Shown one piece after another: positions 12,092-28,300 of a stretch of DNA of 64,000 nt. This stretch comes from Glandiceps talaboti (Eukaryota > Hemichordata > Enteropneusta > Spengelidae), in contig NC_135564.1 in assembly GCF_964340395.1 (NCBI RefSeq), positions 15,439,012 to 15,503,011 of the forward strand, read 5' to 3'. The translations under genes and the position numbers were made by a program. Positions within the stretch are counted from its first letter, which is position 1; the number at the start of each line of letters is the position of its first letter. The notes under the pieces were generated by a model. That model saw only the letters and a program-made list of their open reading frames with translations. It searched no databases and was not told where the DNA came from.

Positions 12092-12437
12092 ATTCATATG
12101 AAAACCCTGGCTAAATCTAAACTGTTGTGTTTCAACACAAAAGTGTTGACAGTGAACTACTTTCTACGAAGTCAGTGAAAGTCAAAACTACTTTCATTGA
12201 CCTTAGACTTTGAATGAACGATTCAAAGTTCGGACCTTCATAGACATCCAGAGTTAGGCCATTCACTAATACATTTGTCTCCGTGTCGAAAAGACTATGA
12301 ATCGCATTAAATTATATGATGTATGGACTTTATGAGTTCAATACAGATTATAGCAATTGACAAAAAAACAGTAACGTTCTACTATACAAGAATTACTCAA
12401 AGTTAGACACACTTCTGTATAAGGCGAAAAAAATATT

Positions 12438-12734
12438 GTGTTTCCGATAACATGCCCCGTGAAAAAAGTTTATTTTTATTTCATTGTTTTAATTGTTTTA
12501 ATGTTACTATCACAGTTATAGTTACATCTTTTTTTGTTAAATATAGCTTCGAAAGACAAACAAATTGTCGGTCAAACTATCCCAGGCTTTCTCTGATAAT
12601 TTGATGAAATATGTAAGATTACAGAGGAACAGACGCACATAGGAAGGTCAAGAAGACAAAGAAGTTATTTTCATTTTTTTAAATGTTTGAAAAAAAATGT
12701 TTTAATGAGGTCGGTCAGGTTATTGGAAACACGC
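12438..12734. mobile_element. MITE-like element, dispersed family copy 2
   Basis: The left end GTGTTTCCGATAAC and right end GTTATTGGAAACAC are inverted copies with one mismatch, about 297 bp apart, with no ORF. The interior matches 32690-32890 (TTTGATGAAATATGTA, then GAAGGTCAAGAAGACAAAG). The same GTTTCCGATAACCC-type end is at 33450. A non-autonomous inverted-repeat transposon family is the simplest reading. Confidence 0.6.
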
Positions 12735-12890
12735 GATCTTTTTTTCAAATTTGGCATTTACATATGTAAATGTATGTACAAGAAGTATATCTCAACACGT
12801 GTTTGTTTTTCTGTCCACCTTCGCCGAAGAAACCGTCCTCTTTGTGGTGTATATGTGAGTCAGTATAATGATTGAGAAGAATGTATAATC

Positions 12891-12898
<8 letters not shown>

Positions 12899-12922
<24 letters not shown>
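12899..12922. repeat. Poly-A tract
   Basis: Uninterrupted run of about 25 A. No retrocopy is recognisable upstream. Confidence 0.9.
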
Positions 12923-14155
12923 GTGTGCATACGTTTCTAACTTTAAAAAACTCAGTAACTAGTAAAATATGTTGTTATATGTAATAGCATAAATCACCAT
13001 TGTATTTACGAAAGACTACAACACTGCACTGTATCCAGATTACCTATTACCCTACTGTATCATGTATGGTATGATCGCAGAGGTCGCCGAACTAAATATA
13101 GGTCAAATTACACATCACGTGATGCACATGCATATTGGTTACTATTCCTTTTTCGATGACCGCCGTCTCACCCCCTGACAAGTACGTTATTAGACTGTCG
13201 TTATTTTGATATTTGATGGATTATCCAGCTATAACAGGCCAGTTAGATCACTTAAAATTGTGCGCAGTTTTTTCAGAGATATAATTTATGTGTGGCATTC
13301 TTAATTTGGTAATGATCCAATCAGGGATCAGATATAGGAAGATCCTCGTGTACCTCTCGTTTTTTTCTCTGCCCTAGCGTTTATAGAATATATACACGTG
13401 TATACACGCTATGATAAACGCCCTCCTCGGGTGTTATATACTGTTATAGTTTGAATTATTTCGCTTCAGATAATTGCTACCAAATCGTGTTCTTTGAAGT
13501 GCCGACAATGCTTGTTTTTGGATAAATTTTGGCGAGTGTTTGAAGCAAATTTTCCCGTGTCTCTTGTAGAATCATGCATGTCACATATTGAGCTTGTACT
13601 GTCTAGACGCCAGCCAGTGATTTCTCATGCAAATCACTGCAGTGCAATGCCCTTTTCCAAGTAAAAACATGTAAATGCATTTCGTCGAGTTAGGTCATAC
13701 ACATGGTTTAATGCGTAAATAAATATGATTTTGACTCGACTTAGGATAGCCCATTGCAAATTTAGACATTGCGGCATGTCATTCAATTTCAAACATGTTG
13801 TGTTCGTGGTTTTTATAGTATAGGCCTACCAGATATGCATATGATGTACGAGTCTACGACTACTATATACTAGTACGTCCTTGGTTACTACTATTACTAG
13901 TACTGCGGGGCTTGCTCTATTGTGAGATTCGAATTCTAGGCAAGCTGGTTTTCTACTCGATGTTTTTCATTGTTAGTGCATTACAGGTGTATTATTACGA
14001 CATGACATTGTCCATGTCACATTGTCAGGGTCTATTGCCTTACAAGTTCACGTTCGTACTGTGATTTATGTCTATAGAAATGTGTTATTGTAGTAAGCAT
14101 GTGACTGGTATTCTTTTATCCCTGTCTACATCTGTTTGACACATGACAGGATAGA

Positions 14156-14350
14156 TTGATGGATGGATGGATGGATGGATGGATGGACGGACGGACGATT
14201 GGATGGATGGGTGGATGGACGGATGGATGGATGGATGGACGGACAGATGGATGGATGGATGGACGGACGGATGGATGGATGGATGGATGGATGGATGGAT
14301 GGACGGACGGATGGATGGATGGATGGATGGATGAACGGACGGATGAGATG
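14156..14350. repeat. (GGAT)n/(GGAC)n tetranucleotide array
   Basis: About 195 bp of GGAT units with interspersed GGAC variants. It merges downstream into the GATA array. Frames are open on both strands because of the repeat. Confidence 0.97.
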
Positions 14351-14363
14351 GATGTATGGATAT

Positions 14364-14369
14364 ATATAT

Positions 14370-14417
<48 letters not shown>

Positions 14418-14455
14418 GATAGTATGGATGGATAGATAGATAGATAGATAGGTAT

Positions 14456-14487
<32 letters not shown>

Positions 14488-14497
14488 GCAGGCAGGC

Positions 14498-14580
<83 letters not shown>
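14364..14580. repeat. (GATA)n tetranucleotide array
   Basis: About 215 bp of GATA units interrupted by a GACA/GGCA block at 14466-14498. It adjoins the GGAT array, giving a compound satellite of about 425 bp. Confidence 0.97.
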
Positions 14581-15955
14581 CTTACATGTAAAACCATTTT
14601 TTTGTTCAATTACTAAAGGACAGTGCCTTCAGTTATCAAACCAATCAAAGGTCAAAGGTTAACAGCTAACGTAAGCACAATGGGAATAAAAAGATGTCCG
14701 ACATATAAATACAGATTTTTAATTCGATTGCATACTATATGTATATTAGTTGTACTAAGTAGCACTGTTGCGAATGCAAGCCATGGTAATTTTCGGCTAT
14801 TAACATATGTATAGCGAAGAACGTTAATAGCTAGAGGAGAGTACGTGGGGTGGCATTAGCATGATTAGTGATGACGTAAAGAGGTCGGAGGTTTACAACA
14901 ATTTCGAGTGGATGAAATCACCGACATAAAAGCTACAGAACGTGCACAATAGGCAATCTTTTTCCTTTAAGAGTTTGTGTAAACCCCTTCTCAAGGCAAC
15001 AACTTTTTACAATATTGAAAATTCCATAAATATTTCCAAGGCCATATTTCATTGGTCTGAAATAAATAAATAATACCAGTAATAACCAGGGTTTATTACG
15101 TCTAATAAATAAGCTTATAGACCAACACTCTATACACAGGTGAACAGCCATGGACAATTTGACTGTGCTAGTAGCTCATGATCATTTTTTTTACTGGCAT
15201 GCTGAAAGTGATGGAACACTGCGAATTCTTCAAGTTCCGTTCACCTTTTTTTTTGTCTGTCTGAAATCACGTTCCCGTTGGTGGAAGTGTCACGTCGGAA
15301 TGATGAGACTAGACATGGATTATACCACTTCAACTGAGATTATGTTCATGGTAGCCCCCCCCCCCCCCCATTCATATGATAATTAGTCACCACCCCTTCT
15401 CAAAAGTGTGATTCACCTCCGCAGGCAAGGTTCCCGTCCCAAGGTCATTCAATATTTATATATATTGCACTCGCACTCAAAATCTTCATTCTTGGCAATA
15501 GCTTCGCGATTGGGTACTAAACACGTACACCATTTTGCGTCCTGTGGCGCGACTCAAATGTATAAAACACTCGGTACAGAGGAAACTGCAGGTATTCATT
15601 CGATTTAAATCTTCCCTTTCATAGGTTAATAATACATCGTTGTTTCTCATACCAGTACTTCGGGTTAGCAGAGGTAATCAATAAGGACATTTGTGTGCCT
15701 TTCAATACTCTATTTAATAATGGATAGCTTGCAGAGACTCGGTCCACTATACGCGGCATGCGGATAAGTTTATCCATCGGGTACGACAGGGACATTTCCA
15801 TAAGCCTACACTGAGGCTACAAGCTGTGATAGGTGTACACATGTGCATGAGAATTACCATAGCAATTGCTTTGAATTGTGGTTCGCTTTGCTAATTGACT
15901 TAATTCTATTTGTTACACAACAGCATTTCTGGTAATATATTCAGCAGAATTCTAA

Positions 15956-20540
<4,585 letters not shown>

Positions 20541-20758
20541 CGTTGACGTTGAATGTTTTTACAATGTAGGTTGCCAGAGTATTGATTTATATGTTTTGGA
20601 CAGAATGTTTTGCCATTTTCTCTGTATGATATTTTCTCACATTCTCGCAAGCGTCTCTGGTGAAACAACGAAATATGACGGGTGTGTCTTGGACGGTGCC
20701 GTGAACGAGGCTGTGGTTTACGACGATGATGCATATGAATGACCCTTCTTTTTTTTCA

Positions 20759-20858
20759 GACGACCGTCCACTCTCCATATATGTATCGCCTCCTTGCGGT
20801 CATTTCTTCCCTCCAAGAAATGACCGCAAGGAGGCGCTGCACATGGAGAGTGACGACC
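20759..20858. mobile_element. 86-bp hairpin insertion with 7-bp target duplication
   Basis: GACGACC occurs at 20759-20765 and 20852-20858. The 86 bp between them contain a perfect 22-bp stem (20787-20808 with 20815-20836) around the 6-nt loop CCCTCC. An outer 9-bp stem is ACTCTCCAT (20770-20778) with ATGGAGAGT (20843-20851). It lies about 220 bp after the DHCR7 stop, probably within the 3' UTR. Its stem sequence differs from the CATAGAC group, but the layout and 7-bp repeats agree. Confidence 0.65.
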
Positions 20859-22047
20859 TTCGGACAAACCCTAATTTGAATATGTGCATTTGCATATTCA
20901 GACAATCAAATCAGTTGAATCATCGAAAGATGGGTATTTCAAAATGCATGTATTTTTTCCCCAATCTTTAGCAGTTAATTCAATTTTTGAGTATTATAAT
21001 TTTTGGTAGCTAGGAAACGTTTTGATTTTTCACTGCCATGTAAGTTAACACAATAGGCCTTTCCAAAATGTGCTATGGTGGCGCTCTTCTTCCTGTTTGT
21101 GTGTACCTTGGGGGTATACATAGTATAGGTTACTCGATTAAACATAAATCACTGCTGAGAATACGAATACCAAGGGTCAGAGCTCTTAAGAAACGGTACT
21201 ATGAGGTGATGATACCCTCAATTTCAGCGAGGGCGCTGTATTATCAATTTCCTGTTTGCAATCTGGAATGACATGTGATTTCTGATTTTTTTAAAGATAT
21301 GTATATCATGCGGATTAATATGTAATGCGATTGAAATGTATAGTTTTAGAGGCATGAATTCATGGCATCCATTGCAAAGCTTTGAAAGTTTTCTTAAAGT
21401 ATTTCAATTGTATTTATATATCTTTTATGTGTTTTTTCCTCAAAAAAATGCCGTATTTCTAAACTGTATTTCTAATACTTTGGAAATAATGACAATAGAG
21501 GCTGAGATCCGATGGTTGTATTGTTTTATTGTATTAGCTTGGTGTTCAAAGGAACCAATCAAAAATAGGAGTTTATGACGTATTCGAGAAATGAAATGTT
21601 ACATGTACGAGTCGACTGATTGGACAACTTGACTTGGCAAATTGAATACTTTTGATTCAGAAGTAATCTGCACGTCACTGTGTTTGAAGTAGAACATGCT
21701 GCCGTGGCAAACATGGTTTTCATGTGTTATGTCTTCTTTGTATTAAACCTTGTTAGTATTTAAGATACATTAGAAATTGTTTTCTTTGTTTATGTAAGTG
21801 CCAGTGTGTGAAATTTTAGAAAATTAATCTAATCCATATGATATTTTGTCGTATAATGACTTTCTACTCTTTTTATTATCTCTCTCCCTCTCTTTCCTTT
21901 CCTCTCCCCGCCACTTCTCTAATTCATACTTGTCACTCTGTATCTCCCCATACCCCTCCCATCTCTCTTTGAAAAAAATAAGTCTAAGACATTTATTTTC
22001 TTCTTTAATATTTGCATTGATTTATCACTTACAACAGCTATATCACT

Positions 22048-22086
22048 CACGCACACACACATACACATACACACGCACACACGCGT

Positions 22087-22121
<35 letters not shown>
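22048..22121. repeat. (CA)n microsatellite
   Basis: CA-rich run with ACAT and ACGC variants at its start and a pure CA end. Confidence 0.95.
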
Positions 22122-22125
<4 letters not shown>

Positions 22126-23088
22126 GAAATTTACCACCGTTCATAAGCTTACTTTAATTAGACTAAATTACTCATCGTGGAATATGAATCATGCCATCAC
22201 ATTAATTACATCAAATGTATGGAAATCAAAGCTACTAAAATATACTAGTATTACAAAAATTCTGTTGGGAATATATATGATCATGACAAGCAAATAAAAA
22301 TATGTTTAAGCAGCTGTAAATAGATACGAGGATGGCTCGTCATCCTTGAACTTGATTCTTAAATGTCTCCAATTTCCATCATGATAGCATTCTACCTAAA
22401 TATTAGTGTCACAGGTGTGTAGTGTAGGTGTGTAGTTCAAATACCTATTCCACACAGTTTCCATTCAGTCAACGTTCTACAACAATGACTAAACTCGTAG
22501 CGCAAGGAGGACCAAAGGTCACTAGCGGCGAACTGTCTAAACCCTTTTTGGTATTTAGTTAAGAATCAAAGTACAGTCTTGGTGTAGAAATATGAAAGAT
22601 GTTTACAATGAAATATCTGTAGGATATTTGCTGACTTTCCATTTTACATTTCAATGTACAATAGAAATGTTAAGTTTGGTCGAATTGGTCTCTTCTGAAA
22701 TATTCCAGTCCATGTTGTCCCGTTTCTTCAAGAGACTAAAATAGGGAAATGGAGAATTACCGAATAAATAAATAAATCAAAGGTAGACAGACAGACAAAA
22801 ACGCACGCACGCACGCACAAGCACACCACCACCACCACCAGAAACTGTTTAGACTTCAAATCATTGAAGTCATGACAACGTTAAAATATATCATATTATA
22901 ATGCTATATCAGTCATGTACATTTCATTTTGTACCCGGTATTTCCAAGCTTACTTGCCATATAACACATTTGCTTACCTGAGCCACATGTGCAGTCGGAA
23001 TGCATTGATCTGCGATAATTTTGGGCGAAGGTTTGCCTAGGGCCTATGGAGAAAGAAAACAAAGATTCAAACCAATAGGCCTTGACAA

Positions 23089-23205
23089 CTATTGTTTGGT
23101 TCCGGTTACCCGACCCCATCTAGTATTTCACTACCCTCTCTAAACCTTTTTTACGTGTTCATGAAAACAAATCGCGAAGTCTCGCAAGATATTACAATGG
23201 TTTCA
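23089..23205 (+). repeat. Dispersed MITE-like repeat, copy 3
   Basis: Matches 3503-3640 in the same orientation: a GTTTGGTTCCGGTTACCCGA start, a TTTTTTACGTGTTCATGAAA middle and CGCGAAGTCTCGCAAGA at the end. Confidence 0.6.
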
Positions 23206-24158
23206 ATAAATTTTGTAGTATGTAATACTATAAATACAAGTATGTAGTTAGAAAAATGTTGTTTTATTGACACTCTAACTTTCGTTGTAAAAGGCTGACA
23301 GCAGGACAGTAGCACCAACAGTATAAAAAGTATTTTGTACAGCGTGTGAATATTTAGATGTCATTCCCCAATACTTTTCTTCGTTCACTTAAGCATGGAT
23401 GTATATACTTCCATCAGCCAAGGAAAATACGTGTGACCCAAGAGATTGAACTTTGTCAGATGAGTCGCAAGACGAGTAGTGACAGCCCTTAGGTCATAAG
23501 TATTTTTCAGCTAAATGAAGAAAAACATTTGTGAATATTTCGAACACAGCAGAACCAGTGACGTAGACACGCGTTGTCGTGACATGGCGCGCATTGTAGT
23601 GACGTAGAACGACCAAAGTACGATTTATTCCATATTTTTGGCTTATGCTTGGTGAAACCACTTAATCAGCATCATAGTGTCATGCGAAAATTCTTCACAT
23701 TTTGTTAATCAGAAAGAAAGAAAACAAAACTAACCTTACTGACTTTGTGAAAACAAACAGTATCTTTCCTACGAGTGGTGTTACTTGACGATACATAATG
23801 TACACATATCTCTGCACTATGGTGGTGCCGTCTTCTAACACTTAGCGGAAGAGAACCCATTTGTTTACCTGTAGAAGTGTTGTTTGCTAGAAAGAAAAAA
23901 AACCGGAGATATAAAAAAAAAGAAAAGATTATTTCAATACACTAGAACCGTAGATAATAATTAGGTATAATTTTGAAAACAGAAAAACAGGGTTAATTTC
24001 AAGGTGGTTTAGTTCATAGTTAAATACATCTATTTCGATTGTGTCTTCTTACAAAAAGTTCTTCATTCCGTTCGACGTCCTCGTCATTTTAGTGGTCTGA
24101 GTAGGCATCGATACCGGTCTGGCTCTCTGCCAGCGCGAACGAAATACTTCTTTTGTTT

Positions 24159-24203
24159 GGTATGAGCATAGACCCTCCACCAAGTGGAGGGTCTATGGTA
24201 TGA
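24159..24203. mobile_element. 31-bp hairpin insertion with 7-bp target duplication (CATAGAC type)
   Basis: CATAGACCCTCCAC (24167-24180) and GTGGAGGGTCTATG (24184-24197) form a perfect 14-bp stem with a 3-nt loop. The direct repeat GGTATGA flanks it at 24159-24165 and 24197-24203; the last stem base overlaps the right copy. Confidence 0.6.
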
Positions 24204-24287
24204 TCCACATTGCTTTACTTTCTTTTGTGCAGCAAATACCTATCTTGAAAACTGAATACCTTTCAGGGTTTCATTTGATATATAGTG

Positions 24288-24345
24288 AGGCAGATGTGCA
24301 GACAAAAGATTGCGAACAATGGTCGCGTGGCGAATGCTCCACTAG
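24288..24345 (+). repeat. Repeat B, diverged copy
   Basis: Shares GAGGCAGATGTGCA, an AAAGATTGCGAACAATGG block and TCGCGTGGCGAATG with 25374-25465 and 25938-26032. Similarity resumes downstream at ATGACCTC. It lacks the hairpin found after the 25374 copy. Confidence 0.45.
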
Positions 24346-25336
24346 TCATATCCACAGATGCCAAAGATCGCTTCTTCATATTAAATGACCTCAAGGGTTT
24401 TTAAACTGTCTTCAAAATTCTAACTTCAATGGAAGAGTTGTTTTGTAAGCGTGCTCGAGCTTGATAATTGCTTATCTTTGTGAGCCATGTGCAGTAAATC
24501 GGTTCTTTTATACACCAACCCAATGGGAAATAACAAGTTATATATGAATGTGGCAAGCAGATCTCGAATGAATTCCCCTGTCTGCACGTACGACGGCCAA
24601 ACACGGTGGCGGGAACGTATACACTTTGACCAGATACTTTTACTGCACGTTCATTCAGCCAATGCGAATGGTAACACACCAAAACACTTAAACAAGAAAC
24701 AAGTTCGACACCTAAGATCTACCTCACGTGTCTGAGAAATGACTTCAAACTCGTACTTACATCTATACGTACTAGTCTTACTAAAACATCCCTGCATAGT
24801 ATACTATTACTTGTAACATATTTTTTTTCCATTTCTGTCATAGATCCTGATTCAACTGCCCACGATTCATACCATCGTTTTTTTATATGATCGCACACAG
24901 CTATACATTTTCGACTCTTCGGTTTGCAGAAGATTACTCATTTTGTTGCCTACATAGCGACATACATTTTCTTGAATAATAAAAAAAATTTCTTTTAATA
25001 TATTTAGACAGTAGATGATAAAAAAGGTATTACCACGTTTAAGTCACGTGGTCATGCACACCATTTAAGTTTGTACTAGGTGAGGAAACATGTTCCGAAT
25101 TTTTCTACTTACCTATAAAGTTCTCAGGAAACTTGGTCGCTCAGTTTACAGGACAACGCAAAGTGTGTCCTTGTCCATTCATAGGTGGAAACAGTACTGG
25201 CTCTCTGCAGATCTGACACGGAATGACTCATACAACTACCCCTTTTCTACTTATGATTCTGATAACACCACCTTCTCTTCTATCGAGTGAAGCTTAACTG
25301 ACAGCGAGGAACAAACAAAGTTGGGTTTCTTGAATT

Positions 25337-25369
25337 CATAGACAGTGGCGAGCCCCTCCATTGTCTATG
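25337..25369. repeat. 33-bp CATAGAC-type hairpin, no clear target duplication
   Basis: CATAGACAGTGG (25337-25348) pairs with CCATTGTCTATG (25358-25369), with one G-T wobble and a 9-nt loop. The left arm is identical to that of the 9341 hairpin. Flanks show no convincing direct repeat. It directly precedes repeat B. Confidence 0.5.
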
Positions 25370-25373
25370 CCGG

Positions 25374-25465
25374 ATTGAAGCAGGTGTGCAACTTTGTGCA
25401 TATGAAAGACCGTGGACAATGGGTCGCGTGCCGAGTGTCCTACATCAGGTGTCGCATGTTACTTC
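25374..25465 (+). repeat. Repeat B, copy 1
   Basis: Nearly identical to 25938-26032: ATTGAAGCAGGTGTGCAAC, a CATATGAAAGACCGTGGACA block, GGGTCGCGTGCCGAGTGTCC and GTTACTT. No coding potential recognised. Confidence 0.7.
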
Positions 25466-25509
25466 ATAGACGTTGGGGAGAGAGCTCTCGCCAACGTCTG
25501 TGATTACTT
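25458..25509. mobile_element. 38-bp hairpin insertion with 6-7 bp target duplication (CATAGAC type)
   Basis: CATAGACGTTGG (25465-25476) pairs with CCAACGTCTGTG (25491-25502) with one wobble, and the interior GAGAG/CTCTC also pairs, so nearly all 38 bp are palindromic. GTTACTT (25458-25464) and ATTACTT (25503-25509) flank it, identical over six bases. The related copies at 24.3 and 26.0 kb lack the hairpin here. Confidence 0.58.
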
Positions 25510-25819
25510 CTACTACCCTGATGACCTCGCAGACGTTCAAATTATTTTGAAGATCCCAAATTCTCCGAAAAGATTACCACGAGTGTGAACAAGGGACAGT
25601 TAAAGTTCGGCCAGTTATCTAAAAGACACGATATTACAGATAACAGGCACTAGTCTTGTATTTTGCAAATCATTTTGTTAGCATGGGTATTGATGTATTA
25701 GGGCCTGTCTATAATACACCCATGCTTTCAGGGACAATAAACAGTCTGATTTAGGCTAGTATGCTATATATACATCGCCTCCTGCATTTTGACGATGTCT
25801 TCGATTCGATCAGTTTGGT

Positions 25820-25920
25820 TTGGTCCTTCATACCTCCATGGTTTGGCTTAAGACCAGATCTAGAGCATAAGAGAGCCTTCAGTTATCTTCAGTAATTACA
25901 GGGGAAGGGCAAGAGCCCCG
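25820..25920 (+). repeat. Repeat A, copy 1
   Basis: Matches 26034-26132: GTTTGGTTTGGTCCTTC, then TAAGACCAGATCTAGAGCA, AAGAGAGCCTT and CAGTAATTACAGGGG. Together with repeat B this gives the order A, B', A', suggesting a local duplication. Confidence 0.7.
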
Positions 25921-25937
25921 AGGCATCCATCGTCTTT

Positions 25938-26132
25938 GATTGAAGCAGGTGTGCAACATTATGCATATGAAAGACCGTGGACAATGGGTCGCGTGCCGAG
26001 TGTCCCACATCATCATGTGTCCCCTGTTACTTCGGTTTGGTTTGGTCCTTCCCTAACTCAATGGTTCGGCGTAAGACCAGATCTAGAGCACAAGAGAGCC
26101 TTAAGAGATTTTCAGTAATTACAGGGGGAGGG
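25938..26132 (+). repeat. Repeat B copy 2 followed directly by repeat A copy 2
   Basis: 25938-26032 repeats 25374-25465, and 26034-26132 repeats 25820-25920. Where B copy 1 carries the hairpin after GTTACTT, this copy runs straight into repeat A. Confidence 0.68.
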
Positions 26133-27101
26133 CTGGGTTAATTGAGAGGATCACTCATTTGCAAATAGGTTCTTGTGGAAGGGCCATATTTTAGAAAATG
26201 GAAGTAGGGGATGGTCACATTTCACATTGACTCGTTTTATTACCTATTTTTGCAGTATTTTGTGATTGAGGCATCCCACCGCTGCCACCGGCCCACATCT
26301 CACTGCTGTCATTGTTGTACCGTAATATCAGAACATAGTCAAATAGTTGCTGATAAACTTAAAGTGATTCAATTGTTAGTTGTGGTGTGAGGAGAGGAGT
26401 TGGCCTCACAGAAGTGAATGGAGAACAGTGTGGTAAGATATTGGGGATAATGTGGCGTAGTGGAGATGTTGACCTTGGCCCAGACAATGTCAGTGTTGCA
26501 TCCATCTTGTCTTCGGGAGTTCTGAGATCTCAACCAATTAGATCCAACCCCAAGTTTTCTTTTTCATACTTTGATTTGGGAATTGATCCCAGTAAGTTGT
26601 TTTTCTTCATAGAGACGAATGCACACAACCATGCAATTCTACATAAATCCATTCAGGCTTGGGACTATGCGATGGGGTGTTGATGATTTTACCTGTCCAA
26701 TATATAAGTATCCACTAGACTGGTTACCGAAGGTACTTTATGATACAAAGTTCAGTTGATAAATGGCGCCGATACCCACGTGATACAGGGCTCACAGATC
26801 AAATTTCATTATTTAGAGGTGGTTAAACTTCCATTCAAGATCTCAAAAGGCAGGGGTTTTGTACCAAAAGATTGACGCGCGTGTTATTCATGACTTCTGT
26901 CTTTGTCCAGGTATGTAAATGATGATAAAGGACGAGAGACGTTAATCCGTATTGCGCCACTACTTGTATAGGGCACAGGTGCAGCCATCCGAAGCTGATG
27001 GTACAAAGAGCTCTTTGGTCACCTTCTCCTTAGAAAAAATATTGTCAATGGCAATGGAGGGGGGGGGGGGATTTTCATTTCATGTCTCTCCCTCCCTCCC
27101 T

Positions 27102-27111
27102 CTCTCCCCCC

Positions 27112-27182
<71 letters not shown>
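27102..27182. repeat. (CT)n microsatellite
   Basis: Pure CT over about 70 bp, preceded by CTCC-rich text. Frames on both strands are open only because of the repeat. Confidence 0.96.
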
Positions 27183-27185
<3 letters not shown>

Positions 27186-27635
27186 GACTTTTTTGATTAG
27201 TCAAACCTCAAGAGCAGTCGGTTTACCTTGTACTTTGCAACATTATACACTTCATTTACCACCATACATTTAATTATGAGGCAGTCGATAGCCAAGCAAA
27301 TGTGTTTGTCTGCCAAAATATCTCTGAATAAGTATGTTAAAGTGTATGTAATATAGCCATACATGTACAGTTGTATAATAGTGAATGGCCTTCTACATGT
27401 CTTTTTTAAGTGCTTACCCTCCCCACTCGCTATCATGGGGGCTGCCCAGAATAAAGATTGAAAGAAAAAAAACTGCTGACTAAGTATCTAAAAGTGCAGC
27501 CCAATGTGAGACCTTTTTCGCAAAGCCCACATATATTTGTAAAGACCTCTCTCATTCTTATGTATGGACGCGGAAGTTGATTTCCTTTGTTACTTTAATG
27601 TAGTGCACCATACTGTACAACTCTGAAGCGGAGCG

Positions 27636-27815
27636 AGTTGGGGGGGGGGGGTACTGTATTATTACACTTTAAAATATGTGTAGCCGGGGGGGGGGGGGGG
27701 GCGCTACGAAAATTCTTGGTTTCATTTCGGGGGGTGGGGTGAGTTTTTTTGAGTGTGCGAAGGGGGGGGGGCTGCGAACTTTTTTTAACCAAAATAATTT
27801 CTCTTCCCCCCCCCC
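27636..27815. repeat. Cluster of G-runs ending in a C-run
   Basis: Three G-runs of about 10-16 bases near 27640, 27686 and 27763, with a C-run near 27807. Run lengths are likely unreliable. Confidence 0.85.
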
Positions 27816-28018
27816 CTGCTGTAAATTCTGACTCCAGCCTTACCTGTCTGCAAGCAGGAGTAAAATAATTCTAACTTTAAACTAGTCCACCTGAATGCGA
27901 AAGAATCTCCCCCTGAGTGAGTACTTGCTTCTCTGGCGCAAAATACCTGCTGCTGCCAAGATACTTTTAAGTTTATATTTCCACAAATTACCACTTAAAC
28001 TGCGATATAGCAAGATAT

Positions 28019-28300
28019 TTATTTATATGATGATATTCCAATTCTGCTCCCACCTAACAACAACACCTCTCGCTTGGGACAACGAATATGTGCACGTAAT
28101 GTGACGTGTTTATCGTTTACAGCTCTACAGCATTTTTTGGTAGTTACAATTTGTGGACAGATACGATAACCTCTGACCTTACCGTCTGGCGGCATGTCCC
28201 TATTTATTAAAATGTATGTACGTTTTATCGGTGTGTTTCCAGCTCTACCATTGCATATAGTATCCACTCTGTAAACGGGTTGGCAAAGTATCAAGATCAC
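28019..28300 (-). CDS. Unrecognised 93-codon open frame, possible exon
   Basis: An open frame on the - strand. Within it, about 28254-28187 has an acceptor-like TTTACAG before it and GGTAAGG at its end, and would encode a stretch including TICNGRAGN and YILINRDMPPDG. I do not recognise the family, and found no neighbouring exon that joins in frame. It could be one exon of an extracellular-type protein, or chance. Confidence 0.2.
   Translation of the reverse strand: MILILCQPVYRVDTICNGRAGNTPIKRTYILINRDMPPDGKVRGYRICPQIVTTKKCCRAVNDKHVTLRAHIRCPKREVLLLGGSRIGISSYK

Larger units (their letters stand above)
10115..15955. other. Intergenic region between MED10 and DHCR7 (shared head-to-head upstream region)
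   Basis: 5.8 kb with no gene I can support. Contents: a 12-bp hairpin at 10218-10253, a CAA run near 11430, a decayed hairpin at 11070-11104, GTT repeats at 12001-12090, a MITE-like element at 12438-12734, a poly-A tract at 12899-12922, large tetranucleotide arrays at 14156-14580, a C-run near 15355-15370 and a TATAAA at 15561-15566, about 390 bp before the DHCR7 start. Short open frames have no recognisable similarity. Confidence 0.6.
20541..28018. other. Gene-poor region downstream of DHCR7
   Basis: It starts with the DHCR7 3' UTR. Candidate poly(A) signals are ATTAAA at 21742-21747 and AATAAA at 22293-22298. It then holds a CA array (22048-22121), a dispersed repeat (23089-23205), three copies of a repeated segment (24288-26132), hairpin insertions (24159-24203, 25337-25369, 25458-25509), a CT array (27102-27182) and G-runs (27636-27815). 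Open frames such as 26387-26683 (98 codons, +) match nothing I recognise and show no exon context. Confidence 0.55.

Noticed and set aside
14085-14609. 174-codon Ser/Ile/Tyr/Pro-rich frame (-) and Met-Asp-Gly-Trp frames (+)
   Set aside because: Artefacts of the GGAT and GATA arrays.
15386-15400. TCACCACCCC as a sterol regulatory element for DHCR7
   Set aside because: It does not fit the usual SRE core well and lies over 550 bp upstream of the start codon; not supportable by sequence alone.
26387-26683. 98-codon open frame
   Set aside because: No recognisable domain, no exon context and repeats on both sides.
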